NCBI GenBank assembly: GCA_002450075.1
Contig: DJYJ01000071.1
Coordinates: forward strand, 11,182-58,760
DNA: 47,579 nt
Direction of reading: 5' to 3'
Source: Clostridiales bacterium UBA6981
GTDB taxonomy: Bacteria; Bacillota; Clostridia; Oscillospirales; Oscillospiraceae
Position 1 is the first letter of the stretch. The number at the start of each line of letters is the position of its first letter. Below the pieces are notes generated by a model. That model saw only the letters and a program-made list of their open reading frames with translations. It searched no databases and was not told where the DNA came from. Of the stretch, positions 31,881 to 39,875 are shown in pieces. The position numbers and the translations under genes are program-made.

Positions 31881-33163
31881 ACGGTAAAACCGACAAGCTC
31901 TTGTCCCGAAACGGCGGTGATTTTGACGGTTTTGACCTGTCCGTGCAGCCCCTCGTCCGCCACGCGCACCTTGAGATAGTTGTCGCTGTGCCCCACCGAG
32001 CCCGCGCCGTCGCCGCTTTCAAACAGGACGGGAAGCGCCGCGCCGACGTTTTCGGCGAGATAGGCGTCCCGCATCCGCGCGGCGACGGCCTGCGCCTCGG
32101 CGGCGCGGCGGCTTTTGACGGCGGCGGTGCACTGGTCCGGCATGGCGTCGGCCTTGGTGCCGGGGCGGCGGGAATAGGGGAAGATGTGCATGTCGGCAAA
32201 GGCGCATTTTTCGATAAAGGCCAGCGTTTCGGCGTGGTCTTCCTCGGTCTCGCCGGGGAAGCCCGTGATGAGATCGGTCGTCAGCGCGCAGCCGGGAAAG
32301 GCACGGCGCAGCCGCTCGGTCACGGCAAAGAAGGCGGCGGTATCATACTTGCGGTTCATAGCGCGCAGCGTCTTATCACAGCCGGACTGGAGCGAGAGGT
32401 GGAAGTGGCGGCAGAGCTTGCCGCCCGCGGCGACCTTTTCGCAGAATTCGTCCGTGATGACCGTGGGCTCGAGCGAGCCGAGGCGGATGCGCATGTCGCC
32501 GGAGACTTCCCCGATCGCCGCGACGACGTCGGCAAGTCCCGGTTTTCCCGGCAGATCAACGCCGTAGGAGGCGACCTCGATGCCCGTGAGCACGAGCTCG
32601 CGATAGCCCTCCGCGGCAAGGCGCGCAGTCTCGGCACAGGCTGACTCGATCGGCAGACTTCTCAGCCGCCCGCGCGTATAGGGGATGATGCAGTAGCTGC
32701 AGAAATTGACGCAGCCGTCCTGGATCTTGAGCATCGCGCGCGTCCGTCCGCCGAGCGCCCCGGCGGGCATCTCTTCGAACACGCGGCGCTCAAAGGGCTT
32801 GTCGATGAGGGCGGTCTCCTCCCCTTCCGCGACGGCGCGCTCGACCGCCGCGACGAACTTCGTCCGCTCGGCCGCGCCGAAGACGACTCTCGCGCCGAGG
32901 GCTTTGACGCTCTCCGGCTCAAGCTGGGAATAGCAGCCGCAGACCGCGATGACGGCCTCCGGGTTTTCCTCGTGCAGACGGCGGATCAGCTGGCGCGTCT
33001 TGCGCCCGCTCTCGGCCGTCACGGCGCAGGAGTTGACGATCACGGCGTCCGCGCGCTCGTCCTCCGCCGCTGCCTTGTGTCCATGCGCAAGCAGCAGCGC
33101 CTCCATGGCCTGGGTCTCGTACTGGTTGACCTTGCAGCCGAGAGTGGATATAATATACTTCAT
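31877..33163 (-). CDS. mtaB: tRNA t6A37 methylthiotransferase
   Basis: 428 residues. N-terminal UPF0004 domain with Cys10 (STLGCKVNQYE), Cys46 (VNSCAVT) and Cys77 (CGCYSQ) for the first [4Fe-4S] cluster; radical SAM motif Cys151/155/158 (DGCVNFCSYC) for the second; C-terminal TRAM domain (about 370-428). The opening LGCKVNQYET is typical of MtaB rather than MiaB. It adds a methylthio group to t6A at tRNA position 37. GGAGAG lies 8 nt before the chosen ATG; the ATG 15 bp upstream lacks a site. Its start faces the cysteine desulfurase start 31 bp away. Confidence 0.92.
   Translation of the reverse strand: MKYIISTLGCKVNQYETQAMEALLLAHGHKAAAEDERADAVIVNSCAVTAESGRKTRQLIRRLHEENPEAVIAVCGCYSQLEPESVKALGARVVFGAAERTKFVAAVERAVAEGEETALIDKPFERRVFEEMPAGALGGRTRAMLKIQDGCVNFCSYCIIPYTRGRLRSLPIESACAETARLAAEGYRELVLTGIEVASYGVDLPGKPGLADVVAAIGEVSGDMRIRLGSLEPTVITDEFCEKVAAGGKLCRHFHLSLQSGCDKTLRAMNRKYDTAAFFAVTERLRRAFPGCALTTDLITGFPGETEEDHAETLAFIEKCAFADMHIFPYSRRPGTKADAMPDQCTAAVKSRRAAEAQAVAARMRDAYLAENVGAALPVLFESGDGAGSVGHSDNYLKVRVADEGLHGQVKTVKITAVSGQELVGFTV
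33126..33154 (+). promoter_or_regulatory. Consensus promoter of the cysteine desulfurase gene, inside mtaB
   Basis: TTGACC, 17-bp spacer, TATAAT. The predicted start near 33161 coincides with the mtaB start codon on the other strand, leaving a 34-nt leader. Transcription from it runs head-on out of the mtaB N-terminus. Confidence 0.8.
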
Positions 33164-33194
33164 GACAAATCTCTCCATAAGGAACGGTTATCGA

Positions 33195-34325
33195 ATGGAA
33201 CACTATCTGGATAACGCGGCCACGACCGCGGTCTGCCCCGAGGCGGCCGAGGCGGCCGTGCGCGCGATGACGGAATGCTACGGCAATCCCAGCTCGACCC
33301 ACACGAAAGGGCGCGAGGCGGCAAAGCTGCTCGCCGCGGCGCGTGCACAGGTCGCGGACGCGCTCGGCTGTACGCCGGGTGAGCTTGTCTTTACCTCCTG
33401 CGGCTCCGAGAGCGACAACTGGGCCATCCTCGCCGGGGCGGAGGCGAACCGCCGCGCCGGGCGGCATGTGATCTCCTCGGCCGTTGAGCACGACGCGGTG
33501 CGCCGCTCGCTCGATCTGTTGGAGCAGCGCGGCTGGGAGGTCACGCGGCTCATGCCCGCGCCGGACGGCTCGATCCGCGCGGAGGACGTGCAAGGGGCGC
33601 TGCGTGAGGATACGGCGCTCGTCTCGCTGATGATGGTCAACAACGAGACCGGCGGCGTCACCGACATCGCATCCATCGCGCGCATGCTGAAAGCCGCGGG
33701 CTCAAAGGCGCTGCTGCATACCGACGCGGTGCAGGCCTTTCTGAAGATCCCCTTCTCGGCCAGGACGCTCGGCGCGGATCTCATCAGCATCAGCGGCCAC
33801 AAGATCCACGCGCCCAAGGGCGTGGGCGCGCTCTATGTCCGCAGCGGGCTGCGGCTGCAGCCCTTCCTGGTCGGCGGCGGACAGGAAAACGGCCGCCGCG
33901 CCGGGACAGAGGCAAGCAGCCAGATCGCGGCCTTCGGCGCCGCGGCGGAAATCGCGAAACGCTCTCTTGCGGAAAACAGCGCGCGCATGGCCGCCTTCAA
34001 GGCGCAGACGACCGAGCGCCTGCATGCCGCGATCCCGGAACTTGTCCATATCGACTCGGCCGCACCGCATATCTTGAGCGTTTCGCTCCCCGGCTGGCGC
34101 AGCGAGGTGCTGATGAATTTCCTGGAAGCACGTGGGATCTATGTCTCAAAAAGCTCCGCCTGCAAAAAGGGCGCGCGCAGCCATGTGCTCGAGGCGGTAG
34201 GCCTCTCCGCGCCCGTCATCGACGGGGCGCTCAGAATCGGGCTGTCGCGCTTTACGACGCAGGAGGACATCGACGCGCTCTGTCTCGCGCTAAAGGACGC
34301 GCGCGACAGTCTCGCCCACAGATAA
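33195..34325 (+). CDS. Cysteine desulfurase (IscS/NifS-like)
   Basis: 376 residues. YLDNAATT opening (4-11), the PLP lysine Lys203 in ISGHKIHAPKG, and the active-site cysteine Cys323 in SSACKKGARSHVL; the long Cys-loop type corresponds to group I (IscS/NifS). It mobilises sulfur from cysteine for Fe-S clusters or thio-modification. No IscU gene follows. It is divergent from mtaB, whose product needs Fe-S clusters and inserts sulfur, so a functional pair is likely. An upstream in-frame ATG at 33162 coincides with the predicted transcription start and is rejected. AAGGAA lies 10 nt upstream. Confidence 0.93.
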   Translation: MEHYLDNAATTAVCPEAAEAAVRAMTECYGNPSSTHTKGREAAKLLAAARAQVADALGCTPGELVFTSCGSESDNWAILAGAEANRRAGRHVISSAVEHDAVRRSLDLLEQRGWEVTRLMPAPDGSIRAEDVQGALREDTALVSLMMVNNETGGVTDIASIARMLKAAGSKALLHTDAVQAFLKIPFSARTLGADLISISGHKIHAPKGVGALYVRSGLRLQPFLVGGGQENGRRAGTEASSQIAAFGAAAEIAKRSLAENSARMAAFKAQTTERLHAAIPELVHIDSAAPHILSVSLPGWRSEVLMNFLEARGIYVSKSSACKKGARSHVLEAVGLSAPVIDGALRIGLSRFTTQEDIDALCLALKDARDSLAHR

Positions 34326-34340
34326 AGGCTCTTGTATGAT

Positions 34341-34373
34341 TCACGGCGGTGGAGTTCCACCGCCGTGATTTTT
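34341..34373 (+). terminator. Terminator of the cysteine desulfurase gene
   Basis: TCACGGCGGTG pairs with CACCGCCGTGA around GAGTTC, followed by TTTTTCG on the plus strand only. Confidence 0.85.
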
Positions 34374-34385
34374 CGTTTGGTTCGA

Positions 34386-35681
34386 TTATTTCTTTCCGCC
34401 CTCTTCGTCGGGGCCGTCGTCCGCGTCCTCGTCCGTCCTTTTGACAGGCATACGCGTGATCGGATCGATATGATCGAGATCGGCGTAGTTGTGCGAATCG
34501 ACGGGCAGGTCGCGCTTTTTCAGCTTTTTCTCGACAAGATCGGTGATGCCCGTGTAGATCACGACGAACACCGGCACGCCGAGCAGCATTCCCCAGAAGC
34601 CGAACAGCCCCGCGCCGAGGATGATCGAGAACATGACCCAGAAGCCGTTGATGCCGATCGAGCTGCCGAGGATCTTCGGGCCGATGATGTTGCCGTCGAT
34701 CTGTTGGAGGATCACGATGAAGATCACGAAGATCAGACACTTGAGCGGGTCGACCAGCAGGATGATGAAGGCGCTGGGGATCGCGCCGATCAGCGGGCCG
34801 AAGAACGGGATGATGTTCGTCACGCCGATGATCACGCTGACGAGCAGCGCATAGGGCATCTTCAGGATCGCGCAGACGATATAGCAGATCAGTCCGATGA
34901 TCGCCGAGTCGAGCAGCTTGCCGTTGATAAAGCCCATGAAGGTCTTGTCGGTAAAACGGATCGCATCGCGGATCTTCTCCGCCCGCTCGAGACCGAAGAC
35001 GCAGTAGCAAAGCCGTCTCGCCCGCGCCGTCGCGGATTCGCGGTTGCTCAAAAGATAGACCGAGACGATGATGCCGATCACGACGTTGTAGACCGCGCGG
35101 ACGAAATAATACACGCCCGCCGTCACGTTCGTGACAAAGCTGCCGAAGCGCGGCAGGATCGTATCGCGGATCCAGGCGAAGAGGTTGGTGTTGATCTCCT
35201 CGAACTTTTCGGTCACAAAGTTCTGTACCTCGGGATAGTTCGTCAGCATGCCCTGCGACCATTCGCTGATCTTGGCGACATAGGTCGAGGAGTTGTTGAC
35301 GATCGTCTCGATGCTCGCATACAGCTGCGGGATGATGAGATACACCAACGCCGTGATCAGAGCCAGGAACACGATGATCGACAGCAGCACGGAAAGCGCC
35401 TTCGCTATGCGCGGCGAGGCCTTTTTCTTTTTGCCGGACAGCCGCTCCGTCATCGGCAGAAAAACATTGTTATACAGCGTTTTATACAGCGGGGAGAGCA
35501 GATACGTGATCACAAGGCCCCAGATAAAGGGGCTGAGGATCCTGCCCAGGCTGCCGAGCGCCCTGCCGATCATCGGCAGATAGGCCAGGGCCATATAGAA
35601 GAGGATCGAGCAGGCGATCACGCAAAAAGCCGTGACGCCCCAATAGAGATACTTCTTGTCCCAGTTGAAAATCCTTCTCAT
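34386..35681 (-). CDS. AI-2E family membrane transporter
   Basis: 431 residues with about eight transmembrane helices and the broad amphipathic middle region (about 125-200) of the family. Landmarks: SPFIWGLVITYLLSPLY near residue 48, TDKTFMGFINGKLLDSAIIGLICYI near 235, ALLVSVIIGVTNIIPFFGPLIGAIPS near 265, and ILGSSIGINGFWVMFSII near 335. Some members are pore-like exporters or Na+/H+ antiporters; substrate unknown here. The tail is highly charged (TDEDADDGPDEEGGKK). AGGAGG is 6 nt before the ATG at 35681, so the ATG at 35699 is rejected. Confidence 0.9.
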   Translation of the reverse strand: MRRIFNWDKKYLYWGVTAFCVIACSILFYMALAYLPMIGRALGSLGRILSPFIWGLVITYLLSPLYKTLYNNVFLPMTERLSGKKKKASPRIAKALSVLLSIIVFLALITALVYLIIPQLYASIETIVNNSSTYVAKISEWSQGMLTNYPEVQNFVTEKFEEINTNLFAWIRDTILPRFGSFVTNVTAGVYYFVRAVYNVVIGIIVSVYLLSNRESATARARRLCYCVFGLERAEKIRDAIRFTDKTFMGFINGKLLDSAIIGLICYIVCAILKMPYALLVSVIIGVTNIIPFFGPLIGAIPSAFIILLVDPLKCLIFVIFIVILQQIDGNIIGPKILGSSIGINGFWVMFSIILGAGLFGFWGMLLGVPVFVVIYTGITDLVEKKLKKRDLPVDSHNYADLDHIDPITRMPVKRTDEDADDGPDEEGGKK

Positions 35682-35707
35682 CCGGCGCCTCCTTTCCATA
35701 CGGAGAT

Positions 35708-35736
35708 ATTTTACTATCCCCGCCAGATCGCGTCAA
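35708..35736 (-). promoter_or_regulatory. Promoter of the AI-2E family gene
   Basis: Minus strand: TTGACG (35736-35731), 17-bp spacer, TAAAAT (35713-35708). An inverted repeat AACAGAAAA/TTTTCTGTT (35735-35743 and 35754-35762) overlaps the -35 box from the upstream side and may be a regulator site. Confidence 0.75.
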
Positions 35737-35989
35737 CAGAAAATTGTGAATTCTTTTCTGTTATTTCCGCATCATTACGTAAACCTTTTCGTGCAGAGCG
35801 GCGGATCGTATTCATTTTTGCGTTTGTGGGAAAGTCTGTTGAAAATGTTGAAAAGCCGGCTGTTTACAGACTGTTCATTTTCTTCCCGGCTGAATAATCA
35901 CGCCCGTCTTTTGTCGAATTATGCATAATTCTGTCAACCTCGCATGCTCCCCTCCCGCCGGGCATATCCATAAACGAGGTGATGAGAGG
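35737..35989. other. Intergenic region between divergent genes
   Basis: About 250 bp without a gene, A/T-richer than the surroundings. Contains the upstream inverted repeat (35735-35762) and a perfect 16-bp palindrome GAATTATGCATAATTC (35916-35931). A promoter for the carboxypeptidase must lie here but I cannot choose one with confidence. Confidence 0.5.
35916..35931. promoter_or_regulatory. Perfect 16-bp palindrome upstream of the carboxypeptidase gene
   Basis: GAATTATGCATAATTC reads identically on both strands. It lies 59 bp upstream of the carboxypeptidase ATG, a typical place for an operator. Confidence 0.4.
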
Positions 35990-37132
35990 ATGAAACGCAT
36001 GCTGTGTCTTCTGGCGGCGCTGCTTCTGCTGCCCCTGCCGAAGATCGCGGCCGAGCCGCTGCGCGACAACGATTTGAAAATCGCCGCGCCATACGCCGTG
36101 CTGATGGAAAAGGAGACGGGCGAGATCCTGTATGAAAAGGGCGCAGACGAGCGTACCGTGCCCGCGAGCGTCACAAAGGTGATGACGCTGCTGCTGATCG
36201 TCGAGGATATTGAAAGCGGCAAGCTCTCGCTCGACGACGTCGTCACGGCCAGCGCCCGCGCGGCCTCGTTCGGCGGGAGCTGCGTCTATCTCGAGGAGGG
36301 CGAGCAGATGAGCGTCGACGAGATGCTCAAATGCATCGCCGTGGTCTCGGCCAACGACTGCGCCGTGGCGATGGCGGAGCACCTGTGCGGCACCGAGGAG
36401 GTCTTTGTCGAGCGGATGAACCGCCGCGCCGCCGCGCTGGGCATGGAGGGGACGCATTTTACCAACTGCACGGGGCTCTTCGACGATGACGAACACTATA
36501 CCACCGCGCGGGACGTCGCGCTCATGTCGCGCGAGCTCATCCGCCATGAGCTTGTCAAGCGCTATACCACGATCTGGATGGACACGATCCGCGGCGGGAA
36601 CTTTTCGTTGAGCAACACCAACAAGCTGGTCTACTGGTATCCCGGCTGCACGGGGCTCAAGACCGGCTTTACCTCCAAAGCGATGTACTGTCTCGCCGCT
36701 ACGGCGGAGCGCGACGGCGTCGAATTCATAGCCGTCATCATGCACGGCGACACGATCGAATCGCGCAATGCCGACGCCAAGGCGCTTTTGAATTATGCCT
36801 TTGCCAACTTCGCGCTCACGCCCCTGCCGGAGGAGAGCGCGCTGCCTTCCGTTCCCGTCGTCTACGGCCGGGAGGAGAGCGCCGCGCTGCGCTATGGCGG
36901 GGAGGCGCGCTTTGTCCTCACGCCCAAGGGCGGGGAGAACTGCCGCTTTACCTATGCGCTGCCCGAAGAGCTCCCAGCGCCGGTGCGTTCCGGTGACGCG
37001 GCGGGCACGCTCGTGGTCACGCGCGGGGGCGAGGAGCTTTCCCGGCTCCCGCTTGTCGCAGCGCAGGACGTCGGCCGCATCGGATTCGGCGGCATTTTTC
37101 TCAAGCTGGCGCTCAGCCTCTTCGGGCTGTAA
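35990..37132 (+). CDS. D-alanyl-D-alanine carboxypeptidase (DacF-like PBP)
   Basis: 380 residues, peptidase S11 family. Signal peptide about 1-21 (MKRMLCLLAALLLLPLPKIA). Catalytic motifs: SxxK as Ser60-Val-Thr-Lys63, SxN as Ser120-Ala-Asn122, KTG as Lys224-Thr-Gly226. A beta-rich C-terminal domain (about 275-365) and an end that is hydrophobic (FLKLALSLFGL), probably an amphipathic membrane anchor as in DacA/DacF. It trims the terminal D-Ala from peptidoglycan stem peptides, on the outer membrane face, and in spore formers can act in cortex synthesis. GAGGTGAT lies upstream of the ATG. Confidence 0.93.
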   Translation: MKRMLCLLAALLLLPLPKIAAEPLRDNDLKIAAPYAVLMEKETGEILYEKGADERTVPASVTKVMTLLLIVEDIESGKLSLDDVVTASARAASFGGSCVYLEEGEQMSVDEMLKCIAVVSANDCAVAMAEHLCGTEEVFVERMNRRAAALGMEGTHFTNCTGLFDDDEHYTTARDVALMSRELIRHELVKRYTTIWMDTIRGGNFSLSNTNKLVYWYPGCTGLKTGFTSKAMYCLAATAERDGVEFIAVIMHGDTIESRNADAKALLNYAFANFALTPLPEESALPSVPVVYGREESAALRYGGEARFVLTPKGGENCRFTYALPEELPAPVRSGDAAGTLVVTRGGEELSRLPLVAAQDVGRIGFGGIFLKLALSLFGL

Positions 37133-37153
37133 GGGACACGGAAAAAGCGCTTC

Positions 37154-37181
37154 TTGCATTCGGCGGAGTTTGATGTATAAT
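37154..37181 (+). promoter_or_regulatory. Promoter of pgi
   Basis: TTGCAT, 16-bp spacer, consensus TATAAT with TG two bases upstream (extended -10). The predicted start near 37188 leaves a leader of about 46 nt. Confidence 0.7.
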
Positions 37182-37233
37182 ACTTTTGTTATGGCATTTT
37201 CCATACGAAAGAATGTTACAGGAGGCTTTTTCC

Positions 37234-38511
37234 ATGGTCAAAGTCGATCTTTCCGGCGCTTCCGCCTTTTTCACCGCCGCCGGCCCCGATTACGCGCTTG
37301 CCGCTCTCGCGCACAAGACGCTCAAGGAGGGCTCCGGTCTCGGCAACGATTTTATCGGCTGGGTCGATCTGCCCCGCAAGATCCGCGATACCGAGCTTGA
37401 CCGCATCCTTGCCGCGGCGGAGAAGATCCGCAGCCGCTCCAAGGCGCTCGTCGTCATCGGCATCGGCGGGTCTTACCTCGGCGCACGCGGCGCGATCGAG
37501 CTGCTGCGCCCCATCCCCGCTCCGGGCGATCCGCGCGTGTTCTTTGTCGGCAACGGTCTGAGCGCGGATTATCTGCGCGACGTCCTCGCCCAGCTCGGCG
37601 ACGACGATTATGACGTCAACGTCATCTCCAAGTCCGGCACCACGCTCGAGCCCGCCGTCTCCTTCCGCATTTTCCGCGAGCTTCTGGCCAAAAAGTACGG
37701 CGACAAGGCTGACGAGCATATCTTTGCCACGACTGACGCAAAGCGCGGCGCGCTGAAATCGCTCGCCGACGCGAAGGGCTGGGAGAGCTTTGTCGTTCCC
37801 GACGACGTGGGCGGCCGCTTCTCCGTTCTCTCCGCCGTTGGTCTGCTGCCGATGGCCGTCGCGGGCATCGACGTGCGCAAGGTCATCGACGCGGCGATCC
37901 GCGAGATGGACGCGCTTGCCGTCGAGGGCTGCGACAATCCCGCCTGGCAGTATGCCGCCGCACGCCAGAACCTGTACAACAAGGGCTACGGCGTGGAGAT
38001 CCTCGGCTGCTATGAGCCGAGCTTCCGTTTCATGGCCGAATGGTGGAAACAGCTCTACGGCGAGAGCGAGGGCAAGGACGCAAAGGGCATCTTCCCCGCC
38101 AGCGTCGAGTACACCGCCGACCTCCACTCGATGGGTCAGTTCATCCAGGAGGGTCCGCGCATGCTGATGGAGAGCGTGGTCCGCTTTGAAAAGGCGCGCG
38201 GCAGCTACGAGGTCCCCTTCGACGCACAGAACGGCGACGGGCTGAACTATATCGCCGGCCGCGACCTGAACGAGGTCTGCCGCATCGCGGCCGACGCCGT
38301 GAAGGAAGCGCACATCGCCGGCGGCGTGCCGAACATCGTGATCGAGGCCCCCGCCCGCGACGAGGAGGGCTTTGCCGCGATCGTCTGCTTCTTCGAGGTG
38401 GCCTGCGCGATCTCCGGCTATATGTCCGGGGTCAACCCCTTCAACCAGCCGGGCGTCGAGGCATACAAGAAGAACATGTTCCGCATGCTCGGCAAGCCGG
38501 GCGCGGTCTGA
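37234..38511 (+). CDS. pgi: Glucose-6-phosphate isomerase
   Basis: 425 residues, the short bacterial type. Sugar-phosphate loop VVIGIGGSYLGARGAIELL (about 72-90), first signature DVGGRFSVLSAVGLLPMAVAGID (about 190-212), and late segment GVNPFNQPGVEAYKKNMF with the catalytic lysine. Interconverts glucose-6-phosphate and fructose-6-phosphate in glycolysis and wall-precursor supply. AGGAGG is 8 nt before the ATG. The YihY-family gene follows 9 bp after the stop. Confidence 0.96.
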   Translation: MVKVDLSGASAFFTAAGPDYALAALAHKTLKEGSGLGNDFIGWVDLPRKIRDTELDRILAAAEKIRSRSKALVVIGIGGSYLGARGAIELLRPIPAPGDPRVFFVGNGLSADYLRDVLAQLGDDDYDVNVISKSGTTLEPAVSFRIFRELLAKKYGDKADEHIFATTDAKRGALKSLADAKGWESFVVPDDVGGRFSVLSAVGLLPMAVAGIDVRKVIDAAIREMDALAVEGCDNPAWQYAAARQNLYNKGYGVEILGCYEPSFRFMAEWWKQLYGESEGKDAKGIFPASVEYTADLHSMGQFIQEGPRMLMESVVRFEKARGSYEVPFDAQNGDGLNYIAGRDLNEVCRIAADAVKEAHIAGGVPNIVIEAPARDEEGFAAIVCFFEVACAISGYMSGVNPFNQPGVEAYKKNMFRMLGKPGAV

Positions 38512-38520
38512 TCGCCGCAA

Positions 38521-39396
38521 ATGGCCAACATCAAAAAGACCGCCGGGGCGGTAGCCTCGGTGTTCGACATGATCGGGAAGAAAAAGGTCGCCGTTTACGC
38601 GGCGGCCTCCGATTACTTCCTGTTCATGTCGCTCGTGCCGATCCTGATGCTGCTCGTCAGTCTGATCCGCTATCTGCCCTTTGACCAGGCTGACGTGCTG
38701 AACGTCTTTGCCTCCGCGGTGCCGGAGTCGGTCTACAAGGTCATCTCCCCCATCATCGGCAGCATCTACCGCAGCGGCGGCGGCGTGATCACCGTCTCCA
38801 TCCTGCTGACGCTTTTTTCCGCCTCCGGCGCGATGCGCGCGATCATGAAGGGGCTGGACGCCGTGTACGAGGTCGAGCGGCGCGACAACGTTGTCATATT
38901 CTTCGCCCGCGCCGTCGTCTATATGCTGATCCTGGTGATCATGATCATCATCAGCCTCGGCGTGATGGTCTACGGCGGGGTGATCTCCACATACCTGCGC
39001 GAAAAGCTGCCGCAGGGAGGCTTTTTCGAGCGGCTCTTCTCGCTGACGAAATACATGCGGTATCTGCTCGTGCTCGCGATCCTGACGCTCTCGTTCCTGC
39101 TGCTCTACCGCTGGGTACCCGCCGGGGAGCATCGCACCGCCTGCCAGTGGCTGGGCGCGCTGTTCTGCGCCGTGGCCTGGGCCGTGTTCTCGTGGGTGTT
39201 CTCGCTGTATATCGCGGTGTCGAACAAGTTCGGCGCCTATGGCTATATCGGCACGATCATGGTCGCGATGATGTGGATGTATTACTGCTTCCAGTTCCTG
39301 CTGATCGGCGGGTGCATCAACGCCGTCGTCGAGCAGCGCAGCGCGGCAAAAAAGGCCGTCCCTCCCCCGCCGGAAGACGAGGAGACTTCCGACTGA
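38521..39396 (+). CDS. YihY/BrkB family membrane protein
   Basis: 291 residues with about six hydrophobic helices. Family landmarks: AAASDYFLFMSLVPILMLLVSLI (about 27-49), SASGAMRAIMKGLDAVYEVE (about 101-120), LLLYRWVPAGE (near 198), and GAYGYIGTIMVAMMWMYYCFQFLLIGGCINA (about 238-268). Function unresolved in the family despite the old RNase BN label. Ribosome site is poor, so translation may depend on coupling to pgi 9 bp upstream. The C-terminus is Pro/Glu-rich. A terminator follows. Confidence 0.9.
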   Translation: MANIKKTAGAVASVFDMIGKKKVAVYAAASDYFLFMSLVPILMLLVSLIRYLPFDQADVLNVFASAVPESVYKVISPIIGSIYRSGGGVITVSILLTLFSASGAMRAIMKGLDAVYEVERRDNVVIFFARAVVYMLILVIMIIISLGVMVYGGVISTYLREKLPQGGFFERLFSLTKYMRYLLVLAILTLSFLLLYRWVPAGEHRTACQWLGALFCAVAWAVFSWVFSLYIAVSNKFGAYGYIGTIMVAMMWMYYCFQFLLIGGCINAVVEQRSAAKKAVPPPPEDEETSD

Positions 39397-39409
39397 ACAA
39401 ATAATTAAG

Positions 39410-39441
39410 AAAAGGAAGCGTCCATGGACGCTTCCTTTTTC
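39410..39441 (+). terminator. Terminator after the YihY-family gene
   Basis: AAAAGGAAGCGTC pairs with GACGCTTCCTTTT around CATG, with five T residues following. It lies directly upstream of the next promoter. Confidence 0.85.
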
Positions 39442-39470
39442 TTGACAAAAGGGATCGTGTGCGCTATAAC
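39442..39470 (+). promoter_or_regulatory. Promoter of the GntR-ABC operon
   Basis: TTGACA, 17-bp spacer, TATAAC. The -10 box overlaps the first bases of the inverted-repeat operator that follows. Confidence 0.85.
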
Positions 39471-39494
39471 TGTATTAAGCGATTTAATACAGTT
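39468..39494. promoter_or_regulatory. Perfect inverted-repeat operator of the GntR regulator
   Basis: AACTGTATTAA, 5-nt GCGAT, TTAATACAGTT: a perfect 11-bp inverted repeat covering the -10 box and the transcription start. This is the expected layout for YtrA-type GntR autorepression. Confidence 0.85.
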
Positions 39495-39512
39495 GAAACG
39501 GAGGGCTGCGAT

Positions 39513-39875
39513 TTGATCCATATCGATTTCCGCGATCCGCGGCCGATCTATGAACAGGTCTATGACGCGCTGCGCGATCTGATCGTCACGGGCGTGCTCG
39601 CGCCGGGGGAAAAGCTGCCCTCGGTGCGGGAGCTGGCCGGGACGCTGGCCATCAACCCCAACACGATCCAGCGCGCCTATCGCGAGCTGGAAGCGGACGG
39701 CTATCTCTGCTCCGTCCCCGGCAAGGGGAGCTTTGCCAGCCTCAGCGACACGGCGCGAAATGCGCACCGGCAGGAGCTGCTTGCGCGCTTTGCCGCTCTG
39801 GCGGGCGAGCTGCGCGCCGCCGGCGTAAGCGAGGAGGACATGATCCGGTCGATACAGGGAGGCGAAGAGACATGA
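39513..39875 (+). CDS. GntR family (YtrA subfamily) transcriptional regulator
   Basis: 120 residues from a TTG start with GGAGG 8 nt upstream. The winged helix-turn-helix spans about 8-75: RPIYEQVYDALRDLIVTGVLAPGEKLPSVRELA and INPNTIQRAYRELEADGYL, then the wing VPGKGSFAS. The short helical tail replaces a ligand domain, as in YtrA-type regulators of ABC operons. The longer frame starting at 39459 would begin inside the promoter. It is first in the operon and its stop overlaps the ATPase start by 4 bp. Confidence 0.92.
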   Translation: MIHIDFRDPRPIYEQVYDALRDLIVTGVLAPGEKLPSVRELAGTLAINPNTIQRAYRELEADGYLCSVPGKGSFASLSDTARNAHRQELLARFAALAGELRAAGVSEEDMIRSIQGGEET

